Origin: Ekhidna lutea
GTDB taxonomy: Bacteria; Bacteroidota; Bacteroidia; Cytophagales; Cyclobacteriaceae
Assembly: GCF_900188325.1 (NCBI RefSeq)
Contig: NZ_FZPD01000005.1
Span: forward strand, 62,001-126,000
Direction of reading: 5' to 3'
Length of the DNA: 64,000 nt
The translations under genes and the position numbers were made by a program. Every line of letters begins with the position of its first letter. Within the stretch, counting starts at the first letter, position 1. Of this stretch, positions 23,780-31,759 are shown piece by piece. A model generated the notes under the pieces. That model made no database searches, had not been told where the DNA came from, and saw nothing but the letters and a program-made list of their open reading frames with translations.

Positions 23780-24304
23780 CTAGAAACTAATAATAGCTTT
23801 TGCCTGATCTTTCAATCTTTTCGTATACGATTCATCTGTGATTTTGCCAGCTTCCATCTTTCCATTGATTCGCATCAATTTTGGTTTATTGGCAAGGACG
23901 TGCATGCCTAAATAGTTGAATATATCCGTCAAATGGCTCATCGCCATCACAGCACCCTGCATTCCGGAAGACAAGCCCACAATCGCACACTTCTTACCTT
24001 TTAGGGTGCCAGGAAATTCAAGTGCGTCCAAAAAAGTCTTAAGGATTCCAGGAAAGGACCCATTGTATTCAGGTACAATGAAAACAAACTTCTGTGCTTC
24101 CTTCATATGATCCCTTATGGGATTAAAATCCACATTCGTGCCCTGATTTTCATATAAAGCAGAAGAGATGAAATCGTTAGGTAGCTTTTCCAGGTCGATG
24201 ATCGTGGAGTCAGCACCTTCGCTTTTCAGAATCTCCTGATATTGTAAGGCTACCTGCATAGAAATAGAATTTTTACGATTTGTACCGCTGATGATTGTAA
24301 TCAT
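23780..24304 (-). CDS. NAD(P)H-dependent FMN reductase family protein
   Basis: This 174-residue flavodoxin-fold protein belongs to the NADPH-dependent FMN reductase family. The phosphate-binding loop is ISGTNRKNSISMQVAL near the N-terminus. The conserved VPEYNGSFPGILKTFLDAL follows, then GLSSGMQGAVMAMSHL in the second half. Such enzymes reduce FMN, quinones or azo compounds with NAD(P)H in the cytoplasm. It is divergent from gldA with 133 bp between the starts, and no partner gene is evident. Confidence 0.88.
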   Translation of the reverse strand: MITIISGTNRKNSISMQVALQYQEILKSEGADSTIIDLEKLPNDFISSALYENQGTNVDFNPIRDHMKEAQKFVFIVPEYNGSFPGILKTFLDALEFPGTLKGKKCAIVGLSSGMQGAVMAMSHLTDIFNYLGMHVLANKPKLMRINGKMEAGKITDESYTKRLKDQAKAIISF

Positions 24305-24437
24305 ATAGGAATTTCTAAATCAAAATTGTAGTTGTGGACACATATAGAAATATTTGTCCGATAATTGCGTTTCTGGTCTGTCTAGATCGCAAAGAAACAA
24401 TAAACCTGTAAACCACAAGAACGTCTTTTAGTTCAAC

Positions 24438-25337
24438 ATGTCCATCGTAGTAGATAATCTTACAAAAGTTTACGGTTCCCAAAAAGCACTAGATAGTATT
24501 TCATTTGAAGCTTCTGAGGGGAGAATCACCGGTTTTTTAGGCCCAAATGGAGCGGGTAAATCCACCACAATGAAAATTGCTACAGGGTTTATTGGATTAA
24601 CCTCAGGTTCTGTTTCTGTAAATGGGATTGACGTTACAAAAGAACCACTTCAGGTAAAACGTATAACCGGGTACTTGCCCGAGCATAACCCACTCTACCT
24701 GGAAATGTATGTAAAAGAATACCTTGGATTTATTGCCTCTTCTTATGGCTTGAAGGATAAAAAAAATCGAGTAGAATCAATGATTGAGATGTGTGGGTTG
24801 GGGCAGGAGCAACATAAGAAGATTGGTGCACTTTCAAAAGGTTTTCGTCAGCGAGTGGGGCTTGCTCAGGCGCTCATCCATGATCCAAAAGTGCTGATTC
24901 TGGATGAACCTACAAGTGGATTAGATCCCAACCAGCTCGTAGAGATTCGAAAGGTTATCAAAGAGGCAAGCAAGGATAAGACTGTCATTCTTTCAACGCA
25001 TATCATGCAGGAAGTGGAAGCACTCTGCGACAAGGTGGTGATAGTCAATAAAGGTAAGATTGTGGCAGACGATGAGGTCGGGAATTTAAAGGCTATGAAG
25101 TCAGATCAAATCAGCTATCAGGTTGAATTTGAAGAGGGTATAGATCAGAAGCTGTTCGAAAAGGAAGGGTTAACGATTACCAATTTGGAGAATTTTGTAT
25201 ATCAGATTTCTGCTGATGAAGACCCAAGGAAAGTCATCATGAAGGTAACAGGAGATCATGCATTGCCTTTGATTAATATTTCGAAGGTGGAACAATCTCT
25301 TGAAGGTGTATTTCAGGAATTAACAAAAGGGGCATGA
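24438..25337 (+). CDS. gldA: Gliding motility-type ABC transporter ATP-binding protein
   Basis: This 299-residue ABC ATPase has Walker A GPNGAGKST (residues 35-43), signature region LSKGFRQRVGLAQ, Walker B VLILDEP and the H-loop in STHIMQE. A roughly 80-residue C-terminal extension follows the nucleotide domain. It is the first gene of gldA-gldF-gldG and overlaps gldF by 4 bp. In Flavobacterium johnsoniae GldA, GldF and GldG form an ABC transporter needed for gliding, though Cytophagales homologues are also found in non-gliders. The symbol is given because the sequence and the three-gene order agree. Confidence 0.9.
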   Translation: MSIVVDNLTKVYGSQKALDSISFEASEGRITGFLGPNGAGKSTTMKIATGFIGLTSGSVSVNGIDVTKEPLQVKRITGYLPEHNPLYLEMYVKEYLGFIASSYGLKDKKNRVESMIEMCGLGQEQHKKIGALSKGFRQRVGLAQALIHDPKVLILDEPTSGLDPNQLVEIRKVIKEASKDKTVILSTHIMQEVEALCDKVVIVNKGKIVADDEVGNLKAMKSDQISYQVEFEEGIDQKLFEKEGLTITNLENFVYQISADEDPRKVIMKVTGDHALPLINISKVEQSLEGVFQELTKGA

Positions 25338-26062
25338 TCACAATCCTAAAAAAAGAAATAAACGAATTTCTAGATTCACTCATTGCCTATGTAGCGATCG
25401 GAATTTTCCTTACGGGAATAGGGCTTTTGATGTGGGTCTTCCCTGATACGAATGTATTGGACTATGGGTATGCGAGCATGGAAACGCTCTTTTCGTTGGC
25501 ACCCTATGTTTTTATGTTTTTGATTCCTGCCATTACCATGAAAGCATTCGCGGAAGAGAAAAGAAGCGGCACAATAGAGCTGCTTTACACCCTCCCTTTT
25601 CGGGACATTGAAATCGTAATAGGAAAGTTTCTGGCAGGGTTTCTACTGGTTGTTTTCTCGGTGCTGCCAACTCTGATCTACTACTTTTCGCTTTCCTATT
25701 TGGGAAATCCGGTTGGCAACATTGACACAGCAGGGATTACGGGCTCTTACATTGGGCTGATCCTGCTCGGAGGCATTTTTACTGCTATTGGTATTCTATC
25801 ATCTGCTCTTACAGGGAATCAGATTGTTTCATTCATTTTGGCGGCCTTCTTATGTTTTGCTTTCTATGCAGGCTTTGATTCCATTGCTTCTATAAATGTC
25901 TGGTTAGAGACCTCTTTTATCATCGAACAAATTGGCATTCTCTCACATTATGAGACGCTCAGTAAGGGTCTCATAGATTTAAGCGATGTGATTTATTTTT
26001 TAAGCATGATCGTGCTGTTTTTGTACTTAACTAAAATCATCTTAAATGTGCAAAAGGGATGA
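25334..26062 (+). CDS. gldF: Gliding motility-type ABC transporter permease
   Basis: This 242-residue membrane protein has six predicted helices in the ABC-2 permease style. Visible features are an N-terminal MITILKKEINEFLDSLIAY and the cytoplasmic loop AFAEEKRSGTIELLYTLPF, followed by IVIGKFLAGFLLV, typical of ABC-2 permeases fed by a GldA-like ATPase. The ATG overlaps the gldA stop (ATGA) and its own stop overlaps gldG, indicating tight co-translation. The transported substrate is not known for the family. Confidence 0.9.
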   Translation: MITILKKEINEFLDSLIAYVAIGIFLTGIGLLMWVFPDTNVLDYGYASMETLFSLAPYVFMFLIPAITMKAFAEEKRSGTIELLYTLPFRDIEIVIGKFLAGFLLVVFSVLPTLIYYFSLSYLGNPVGNIDTAGITGSYIGLILLGGIFTAIGILSSALTGNQIVSFILAAFLCFAFYAGFDSIASINVWLETSFIIEQIGILSHYETLSKGLIDLSDVIYFLSMIVLFLYLTKIILNVQKG

Positions 26063-27735
26063 GTGAAGGAAAGAGAATAGTACTTCTTCAAACGATAGTA
26101 ATTGTCCTATCTGTTTGGTTAATAAACCAACTGGCTGACCGGTATCGTGTACAGTTTGACCTGACTGAAGAAAAGAGATACACCATTTCTGATGCCACAA
26201 AAAGACTTTTACAATCTTTGGATGAAGAGGTTTATTTTGAGGTTTATCTGGATGGTGATTTACCTTCCAATTTTGAACGATTTCAAAAATCGATTGGTGA
26301 GATGCTGGATCAGTTTGCAGTAGAAAGCAACAATCGAGTTCAGTATAAATTCACTGACCCGGCTCAGGCTACAAATCTGCAGGCGCGAAATCAATTCTAT
26401 CAATCACTGATTGATAAGGGCGTACAGGTGACCAACCTAAATTACAAGAATGCAGACGGTGACAAAATGGAAAAGCTCATTTTCCCCGGAGCATTGGTGT
26501 CAAAGGGAATACGGGAAGTTCCTGCTAATCTTCTCAAAGGAAATAGTGCTGCCGGGCCTGAGGGTATGTTGAATCAAAGCATTGAAGGATTGGAATATGA
26601 GCTGGCCACAGCAATAACACAGCTAATAGATGGAGGTACTAAAAAGATCGCTTATATCACTGGACATGGCTCTCCGGACTCCTTAGATATCGCAGGGTTT
26701 AGAAGGACAGTACTTTCCAAATTTGATTTGTTTAATGTTTCCTTGGCCGGTAGAAATGAGCTGAGTGGATATGATGCTGTTATTATTGGTAAGCCAACAC
26801 AACCATTTACAGAAAAGGAAAAATACCTTGTAGATCAGTACCTGATGCGTGGAGGTAATTTGATCTTTTTCATTGACGCATTAAGTGTGAATATGGACAG
26901 TGCTTCTGGCGAAGGCACAGTGGCTATTCCGTATGAGACCAACCTTACCGACCAACTGTTTAGATACGGCGTTCGAGTCAACCAAAACTATGTGCTGGAT
27001 GTGAACAGCGGGCAGTTTCCTGTAGTAGCGGGAAACATGGGTAATCAGCCGCAAATTCAAATGATCCCATGGCCGTTCTTCCCAGTATTGACCAACTTCA
27101 GTAAGCACCCTTCAGTCAGAAACCTCGATGCGATACTTGGACGGTTCGTTTCTGAAATAGACACAGTAAAAGCTGAAGGGATCAGTAAAACACCATTAAT
27201 CAACACCAGTCAGTATACAAAGCTTTTGGGCCCTCCTGTTCGTGTAGCTTTCAATGATTTGCGAGATGAACTTAGGCCGGAAAAATTCACTGATGGGCCA
27301 AAGACTGTAGGCTATTTGCTGGAAGGAAGCTTTACTTCTTTGTATGCAAACAGACTTGTTCCAAAAGGAATGAACAAAGGTTCCTTTATTGAGCGAGGTG
27401 AACCTGGAAAGGTAATCGTAATAGGAGATGGAGATATTATCAGAAATGATCTGGATCCGGAGACAGGTGAGCCACTGGGACTTGGAGTGGAGCCATTCAC
27501 AAAGACCACATATGCCAATGAAGAATTTATTTTGAATATTCTTGATTACATGGTGGATGAATCTGGATTGATAGAGACACGTTCCAGAGAAGTGAAAATA
27601 AGACCCTTGGATCGGGTCAAAGTAACAGAACAGCGCACAAAATGGCAGCTGATTAATTTAGTTGTTCCTGTGATTTTAATCTTGATTATTGGTGTGGCAA
27701 AGTGGTATATGAGAAAGCAGAAATATTCTAAGTAA
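26059..27735 (+). CDS. gldG: Gliding motility-type ABC transporter substrate-binding-like protein
   Basis: This 558-residue protein has an N-terminal membrane helix (about 8-25), then a large periplasmic region, and a C-terminal membrane helix (WQLINLVVPVILILIIGVA, about 530-550). The segments YRVQFDLTEEKRYTISDAT and KKIAYITGHGSPDSLD are characteristic of GldG and the related ABC_transp_aux family. It overlaps gldF by 4 bp and shares one nucleotide with the next gene, so all four genes are translationally linked. It is probably the extracytoplasmic component of the GldAFG transporter. Confidence 0.9.
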   Translation: MSEGKRIVLLQTIVIVLSVWLINQLADRYRVQFDLTEEKRYTISDATKRLLQSLDEEVYFEVYLDGDLPSNFERFQKSIGEMLDQFAVESNNRVQYKFTDPAQATNLQARNQFYQSLIDKGVQVTNLNYKNADGDKMEKLIFPGALVSKGIREVPANLLKGNSAAGPEGMLNQSIEGLEYELATAITQLIDGGTKKIAYITGHGSPDSLDIAGFRRTVLSKFDLFNVSLAGRNELSGYDAVIIGKPTQPFTEKEKYLVDQYLMRGGNLIFFIDALSVNMDSASGEGTVAIPYETNLTDQLFRYGVRVNQNYVLDVNSGQFPVVAGNMGNQPQIQMIPWPFFPVLTNFSKHPSVRNLDAILGRFVSEIDTVKAEGISKTPLINTSQYTKLLGPPVRVAFNDLRDELRPEKFTDGPKTVGYLLEGSFTSLYANRLVPKGMNKGSFIERGEPGKVIVIGDGDIIRNDLDPETGEPLGLGVEPFTKTTYANEEFILNILDYMVDESGLIETRSREVKIRPLDRVKVTEQRTKWQLINLVVPVILILIIGVAKWYMRKQKYSK

Positions 27736-28628
27736 TGAGTAAGACAGTAAAATATATCCTAGCAATCACCGCTCTTTTAGGAGTTAACCTATGGTTGTTT
27801 TTATCTGACCCTACTGATCAAACAGCTACTTCTGAAAAATACTTTCAAGAAGAAGATATGGAAGCTGTTAGTAGATTTTTGTTTGTATTAAATGGCGACA
27901 CAACCCAAATAGAACGATCAGAACAAGGCTGGACACTGAATGATGAGTATAAAGCTGATGAAGGTTTTGTTAATACCTTAATTTCTATTTTAGAAAGAGT
28001 GGAGGCAGGAAGAACAATTGAAGAATGGGATCAGGATATTATGGGTAGCGTAGAAGTTGAGTTTGATTTTAATTCCAGATACAGATTTCAATTTGCTTCC
28101 AATCCAATGAAAACAAAGTCTTATTTCATAGCGGATGGCAAGGCCAGAGAAGTGGCCGTCCCGGGTTATAAAGACAATGTAGTGGACATATTTACTTTAC
28201 ACTCTGATCAATGGAGAGATCGGGTAGTAGTAGACGGCAACTGGCGTACGATTCAAAAAATTGAAGTTGTCAATAAACGAGGAGAGGATTTTGAGATCAC
28301 TTTTGTAGATAATTTTTTCCTTGTAGATGAAAAGCAGCCTACTGATAGCTCATCGGTCGTAAATTACCTGAATCAGTTTGAGGGCTTTCAGGCCAATGAA
28401 ATGCTTTCAAAAGGGCGATTCGAAAACATGGATAGTCTGGCAGGGACCGAACCCTATGCAAGTGTGGTCATAGATGATATCAAATTAGAACAGCCTGTTC
28501 GATTGAATTTTTATCCAAATTTGAATGGTCAGCCCTATCATTTGGTCGTAGATCAGAACAATCAGCAAATGGTGATTGATTCACGAAGGGTGCAGCAAAT
28601 TTTGACAAATCCGAATAACACTAACTAG
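27735..28628 (+). CDS. DUF4340-like membrane-anchored protein of the gld operon
   Basis: This 297-residue protein has one N-terminal membrane anchor (YILAITALLGVNLWLFL) and a mostly beta extracytoplasmic region containing FVLNGDTTQIERSEQGWTLN and YHLVVDQNNQQMVID. The pattern resembles DUF4340, a family often encoded behind GldG-like ABC transporter auxiliary proteins. Its start codon overlaps the gldG stop in a TAATG junction. I infer an accessory role in the same transporter. The domain call is by pattern and position, so it is moderate. Confidence 0.65.
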   Translation: MSKTVKYILAITALLGVNLWLFLSDPTDQTATSEKYFQEEDMEAVSRFLFVLNGDTTQIERSEQGWTLNDEYKADEGFVNTLISILERVEAGRTIEEWDQDIMGSVEVEFDFNSRYRFQFASNPMKTKSYFIADGKAREVAVPGYKDNVVDIFTLHSDQWRDRVVVDGNWRTIQKIEVVNKRGEDFEITFVDNFFLVDEKQPTDSSSVVNYLNQFEGFQANEMLSKGRFENMDSLAGTEPYASVVIDDIKLEQPVRLNFYPNLNGQPYHLVVDQNNQQMVIDSRRVQQILTNPNNTN

Positions 28629-28680
28629 CAGACAGTTTTTCTGTTGTAGGTAGAAATTCCTCCCTTGAGGAAGGTTAGGA

Positions 28681-28713
28681 GGGTGTTAACTATTTTTTTG
28701 CCAAACAACACCC
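28681..28713. repeat. Intergenic hairpin in a repeat-like mosaic upstream of dnaN
   Basis: GGGTGTT and AACACCC pair across a 19-nt T-rich loop. The flanking bases (CCTCCCTTGAGGAAGG before, and CCTGTCTGCCGACAAAGG after) have the look of non-coding dispersed-repeat debris. The gap 28629-28859 holds no gene that I can support. Confidence 0.4.
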
Positions 28714-28859
28714 CTATGGTCCACTCAAGCCTGTCTGCCGACAAAGGTAGAGGGACATTTCTGATGTGAAACCAGCACTGATTATCTCATAATTTGTGTT
28801 TAAATTAGCCACCCGAAAATCAGGGACTCAGTCCTAAATCACTAAGCTTTTACATACAT

Positions 28860-29984
28860 ATGAAATTCATCGTATCATCATCTTATCTTTTAAAGCAACT
28901 TTCAGCCATCAATGGTGTGATTACAACGAATCCTGTTGTGCCAATCCTTGAAAATTTCCTGTTTGAAATAAACGATGGCAATCTAACAGTAACAGCATCT
29001 GATCTACAGACAAGCATGATTACCGAGTTGCAGGTAGAAGCAAAAGAGGATGGAAGCATTGCAATCCCTGCAAAGATTTTGTTGGAGACTTTGAGGAATT
29101 TACCCGAGCAGCCGGTTACGTTTTCGATCGATAGCAACACATATAGCATTGAGATCAATTCTGACAATGGGCGATACAAGCTTGCCGGTGAGAATGCAAC
29201 AGACTTTCCTAAAATCCCTACAGTGTCTGACGGGTACGCTGTAAACATGTCTTCAGAAGTTCTGAGTAGAGCAATCAATAATACCATTTTTGCTACATCC
29301 AATGATGAGCTTAGACCTGCAATGACCGGTGTATTTGTGAAGCTTGATGAGACCAACACAACTTTCGTTGCAACTGATAGTCACAGACTGATACGATATA
29401 GGAGGGTAGACGTGGCAGCTGATATGGCGCACAGCATGATCATCCCTCGTAAAGCATTGACGTTGCTGAAAGCGACTCTTCCACAGGAGTTAACGAATGT
29501 AAATGTGGAGTTTAATGCGTCAAACGCATTTTTCAATTTCAATCAAGTGAAGATGATCTGTCGCTTGATCGATGAGCGCTTCCCGGATTACGATAACGTG
29601 ATTCCATTGGATAACAACAACAATGTGGTCGTGAAAAAAGGTGAGCTTTTAAGCTCATTGAAACGAATTGCTATATACGCTAATAAAACCACTCATCAGG
29701 TTAGATTGAAAATCACTGGAAGTGAATTAATGATCTCAGCAGAAGATCTGGACTTCTCTAATGAAGCAAACGAACGACTTACATGTGAGCACGATGGTGA
29801 AGATCTGGAAATAGGATTCAATGCCAAGTTCCTTGTAGAGATGCTAGGAAACATAGATTCAGATGAAATTACAATCAAACTTAGTGCGCCAAATAAGGCC
29901 GGTATTATTACACCAAATGATAAAGATGAAGAGGAAGACATCCTGATGCTGGTAATGCCTGTAATGTTGAATAATCAAGTGTAA
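28860..29984 (+). CDS. dnaN: DNA polymerase III beta subunit (sliding clamp)
   Basis: The 374-residue beta clamp encircles DNA and tethers the replicative polymerase. The N-terminus MKFIVSSSYLLKQLSAINGVI, the middle segment VFVKLDETNTTFVATDSHRLIRYR, and the C-terminal LMLVMPVMLNNQV are all diagnostic; the MPM(L/R) end is the conserved peptide-binding region. Length is normal. It lies 231 bp after the gld operon and is closed by its own terminator. dnaA is not in the window, so this is not evidence of a replication origin here. Confidence 0.97.
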   Translation: MKFIVSSSYLLKQLSAINGVITTNPVVPILENFLFEINDGNLTVTASDLQTSMITELQVEAKEDGSIAIPAKILLETLRNLPEQPVTFSIDSNTYSIEINSDNGRYKLAGENATDFPKIPTVSDGYAVNMSSEVLSRAINNTIFATSNDELRPAMTGVFVKLDETNTTFVATDSHRLIRYRRVDVAADMAHSMIIPRKALTLLKATLPQELTNVNVEFNASNAFFNFNQVKMICRLIDERFPDYDNVIPLDNNNNVVVKKGELLSSLKRIAIYANKTTHQVRLKITGSELMISAEDLDFSNEANERLTCEHDGEDLEIGFNAKFLVEMLGNIDSDEITIKLSAPNKAGIITPNDKDEEEDILMLVMPVMLNNQV

Positions 29985-30005
29985 TCTATAGGTAACTTAA
30001 GATCT

Positions 30006-30035
30006 AAAGTGATGCTGGGAAGTATCACTTTTTTT
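30006..30035 (+). terminator. Intrinsic terminator of dnaN
   Basis: AAAGTGAT and ATCACTTT form an 8-bp stem around a GCTGGGAAGT loop, followed by several T residues. It lies 21 bp after the dnaN stop. Confidence 0.85.
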
Positions 30036-30053
30036 GTTTAAAGCCTCTTCCAT

Positions 30054-30092
30054 ATCCCCTTGCGAAGCGACGGAGGAGCCAGACTTGGGGAT
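30054..30092. repeat. Repeat-like intergenic element bounded by ATCCCC/GGGGAT
   Basis: A 39-bp segment begins ATCCCC and ends GGGGAT, with an interior that reads GCGAAGCGACGGAGGAGCC. I recall similar strings as dispersed intergenic repeats in Cytophagales genomes. The 356-bp gap 29985-30341 otherwise holds the dnaN terminator and the GNAT remnant at 30114. Confidence 0.4.
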
Positions 30093-30113
30093 CTCAAAAC
30101 CTAAATCATTATC

Positions 30114-30187
30114 TAGAAATTCATCAGACGGCTTTTAATTTCTCATACAAGACCACTTCTTCTCCTTAAGGATTTTTAATTAGCCTC
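30114..30187 (-). pseudogene. Remnant of a GNAT gene 3' end (direct repeat copy A)
   Basis: These 74 bp match 31206-31279, the last part of the intact GNAT gene, at 71 of 74 positions and in the same orientation. Read on the minus strand, the fragment keeps the C-terminal coding frame up to the stop, but the Pro-Glu codons read CCT TAA, which creates an in-frame stop. Sequence similarity ends abruptly at both sides. It is a broken partial copy, separated from the intact copy by a lipoprotein gene. Confidence 0.85.
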
Positions 30188-30341
30188 TGGGCTATTCCAT
30201 CGTTGGTCTTAACCAATAATACTAGCTTCTTCTTAGAGACTTTTCGACTGTTTTCTTTGTGATATATACTCAGGCTGGCCTTAGGTAAGTTGCACCAACC
30301 TGTTGATTGATAATTGTGTCATACAATCAAATACTAATTCG

Positions 30342-31133
30342 ATGAGATATAAGCTTTTGCTTTCAGTTATTTTATATCTAATACTTACCGCATGTGAAAA
30401 TGAACAAGATATTTACGATGAAATCACATCGGATTTAATATTGAGTGTAGCAGAAACATATCCAAACAATGAAATCACCAGACCGACGCTAACCTTAAAA
30501 ATTGAAACTGAAGAGCTATACCCGTGCATCAATTATCAGATAGTAACTCAGAAAAGTGTAACCAGCGATGAACTGAAAATTCAAATATTAGGTACAGAAA
30601 TTGGCGATTTATGCTTAACAGCCATTGGCCCGGCGACTACCACCTTTGAACTTGACGAAGGCATAAGAAAGATTGTATTATTTAACAATATCATGGAGGG
30701 TGAGCATTTGATTTCAATAAGCGAATCATCCGTGACAATCGATAATAGCATTTCAAGTTTTTCATCCTTTACATACTCCAGCTATCACAGATATCCTGAA
30801 AACTCCTTCGCATTTCTTTGTGGAACCTTAGAAGAAGATTCAATAGTTTGCAAAGAATTTGAGCAAATACTGCTTAATAATCTATCCCTGGAAGAATTCT
30901 CGTTTCCTTCAATTGGCAAAAAGCCTTACCCTGATAATTCGTCAGGATATTGGTTTAATGCACCTGCAAAATACTATGAATATAAGAATGCAGACGACTT
31001 GACAAAGGCAGGAGAGTTACTTAACACTTATTACAGTTCCGAACTTTCAAATAAAGAAGGATTGGGGTTGAGCATAATAGGCTGGAACAACACTTATTTT
31101 AGAAATGACCAGCGTTTAGATGATAGTAATTAA
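30342..31133 (+). CDS. Hypothetical lipoprotein in a GNAT-tail-flanked segment
   Basis: This 263-residue protein has a lipoprotein signal (MRYKLLLSVILYLILTAC, Cys18 in an LTAC lipobox), so it is likely anchored in a membrane facing the periplasm or cell surface. The mature part is acidic and contains no domain I recognise. It has four further cysteines, in YPCINY, LCLTAIG, LCGTL and VCKEF, which could form disulfides. ATG 30342 was chosen over TTG 30303 because only the former begins with the signal. The gene sits between two 74-bp direct repeats derived from the end of a GNAT gene, suggesting that it arrived by insertion or local duplication. Confidence 0.7.
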   Translation: MRYKLLLSVILYLILTACENEQDIYDEITSDLILSVAETYPNNEITRPTLTLKIETEELYPCINYQIVTQKSVTSDELKIQILGTEIGDLCLTAIGPATTTFELDEGIRKIVLFNNIMEGEHLISISESSVTIDNSISSFSSFTYSSYHRYPENSFAFLCGTLEEDSIVCKEFEQILLNNLSLEEFSFPSIGKKPYPDNSSGYWFNAPAKYYEYKNADDLTKAGELLNTYYSSELSNKEGLGLSIIGWNNTYFRNDQRLDDSN

Positions 31134-31205
31134 ACGTAACTGACAGCTGTCAGAGGATTCAATTGTTTGCAATTAAGTAGCCATATGCATTTCAGGTTTT
31201 TCAAT

Positions 31206-31279
31206 TAGAAATTCATCAGACGACTTTTAATTTCTCATACAAGAGCACTTCTTCTCCTTCAGGATTTTTAATTAGCCTC
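31206..31279. repeat. Direct repeat copy B (end of intact GNAT gene)
   Basis: This 74-bp segment is the intact counterpart of 30114-30187, with three mismatches and the same orientation; the copies start 1092 bp apart. It includes the stop codon and about 21 C-terminal codons of the acetyltransferase gene. Confidence 0.85.
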
Positions 31280-31716
31280 ACTTTTTCAAATCCAAGCTTT
31301 TCCAAAGTTGATTGTGAAGCAAAATTCTCTTTTGAAGTGATAGCTAGCACTTTTGATAATTGGAGCTTTTTAAAAGCCATGTTTAACACAGCAGCGCCAG
31401 CCTCCTGAATATATCCCTTGCCGGTATATTCTGGAAGAAGAGCAAAGCCTAGATCTGGATGATCCAGGTAAGTCCTTTTAAGGAGACCGCAGACACCAAC
31501 CGGTACCCCATCTGCTGTTAAAACATAAAGTCCAAATCCATTGCTTTTATATCCTTCAATTAAACCATTCACATAAGTTTTGGCGTCATCCCGTGATTTA
31601 ATTCCTCGATCACCGATATACTTGATCCATTCGGCCGAATTCATAAGTTCAAAGAAGAATGAAGCATCTCCCAAAGTGGCTTCTCTGAGGTAAAGACGTT
31701 CTGTTTTAATCTGCAT
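31216..31716 (-). CDS. GNAT-family N-acetyltransferase (RimJ/RimL-like)
   Basis: This 166-residue acetyltransferase is of the ribosomal-protein-acetyltransferase-like type. The opening MQIKTERLYLREATLGDASFF is typical, GVCGLLKRTYLDHPDLGFALLPEYTGKGYIQEAG contains the acetyl-CoA loop, and STLEKLGFEKVRLI is the usual C-terminal motif. The acceptor is not known. ATG at 31714-31716 was chosen because a longer frame would run back through the topA terminator into the lysine-rich topA tail. A partial broken copy of its 3' end lies about 1.1 kb downstream, at 30114-30187. Confidence 0.88.
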   Translation of the reverse strand: MQIKTERLYLREATLGDASFFFELMNSAEWIKYIGDRGIKSRDDAKTYVNGLIEGYKSNGFGLYVLTADGVPVGVCGLLKRTYLDHPDLGFALLPEYTGKGYIQEAGAAVLNMAFKKLQLSKVLAITSKENFASQSTLEKLGFEKVRLIKNPEGEEVLLYEKLKVV

Positions 31717-31728
31717 GGAACGAGCAAT

Positions 31729-31756
31729 AAAAAAAGACCCAATTCCTTGGGCCTTT
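31729..31756 (-). terminator. Intrinsic terminator of topA
   Basis: On the minus strand AAAGGCCCAA, loop GGAA and TTGGGTCTTT form a 10-bp stem with one G-U pair, followed by further T residues. It begins 3 bp beyond the topA stop codon and separates topA from the downstream GNAT gene. Confidence 0.85.
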
Positions 31757-31759
31757 AAT

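Noticed and set aside
28860-29984. dnaN as a marker of the replication origin
   Set aside because: No dnaA, DnaA-box cluster or related origin genes were seen; in this phylum dnaN is commonly away from the origin.
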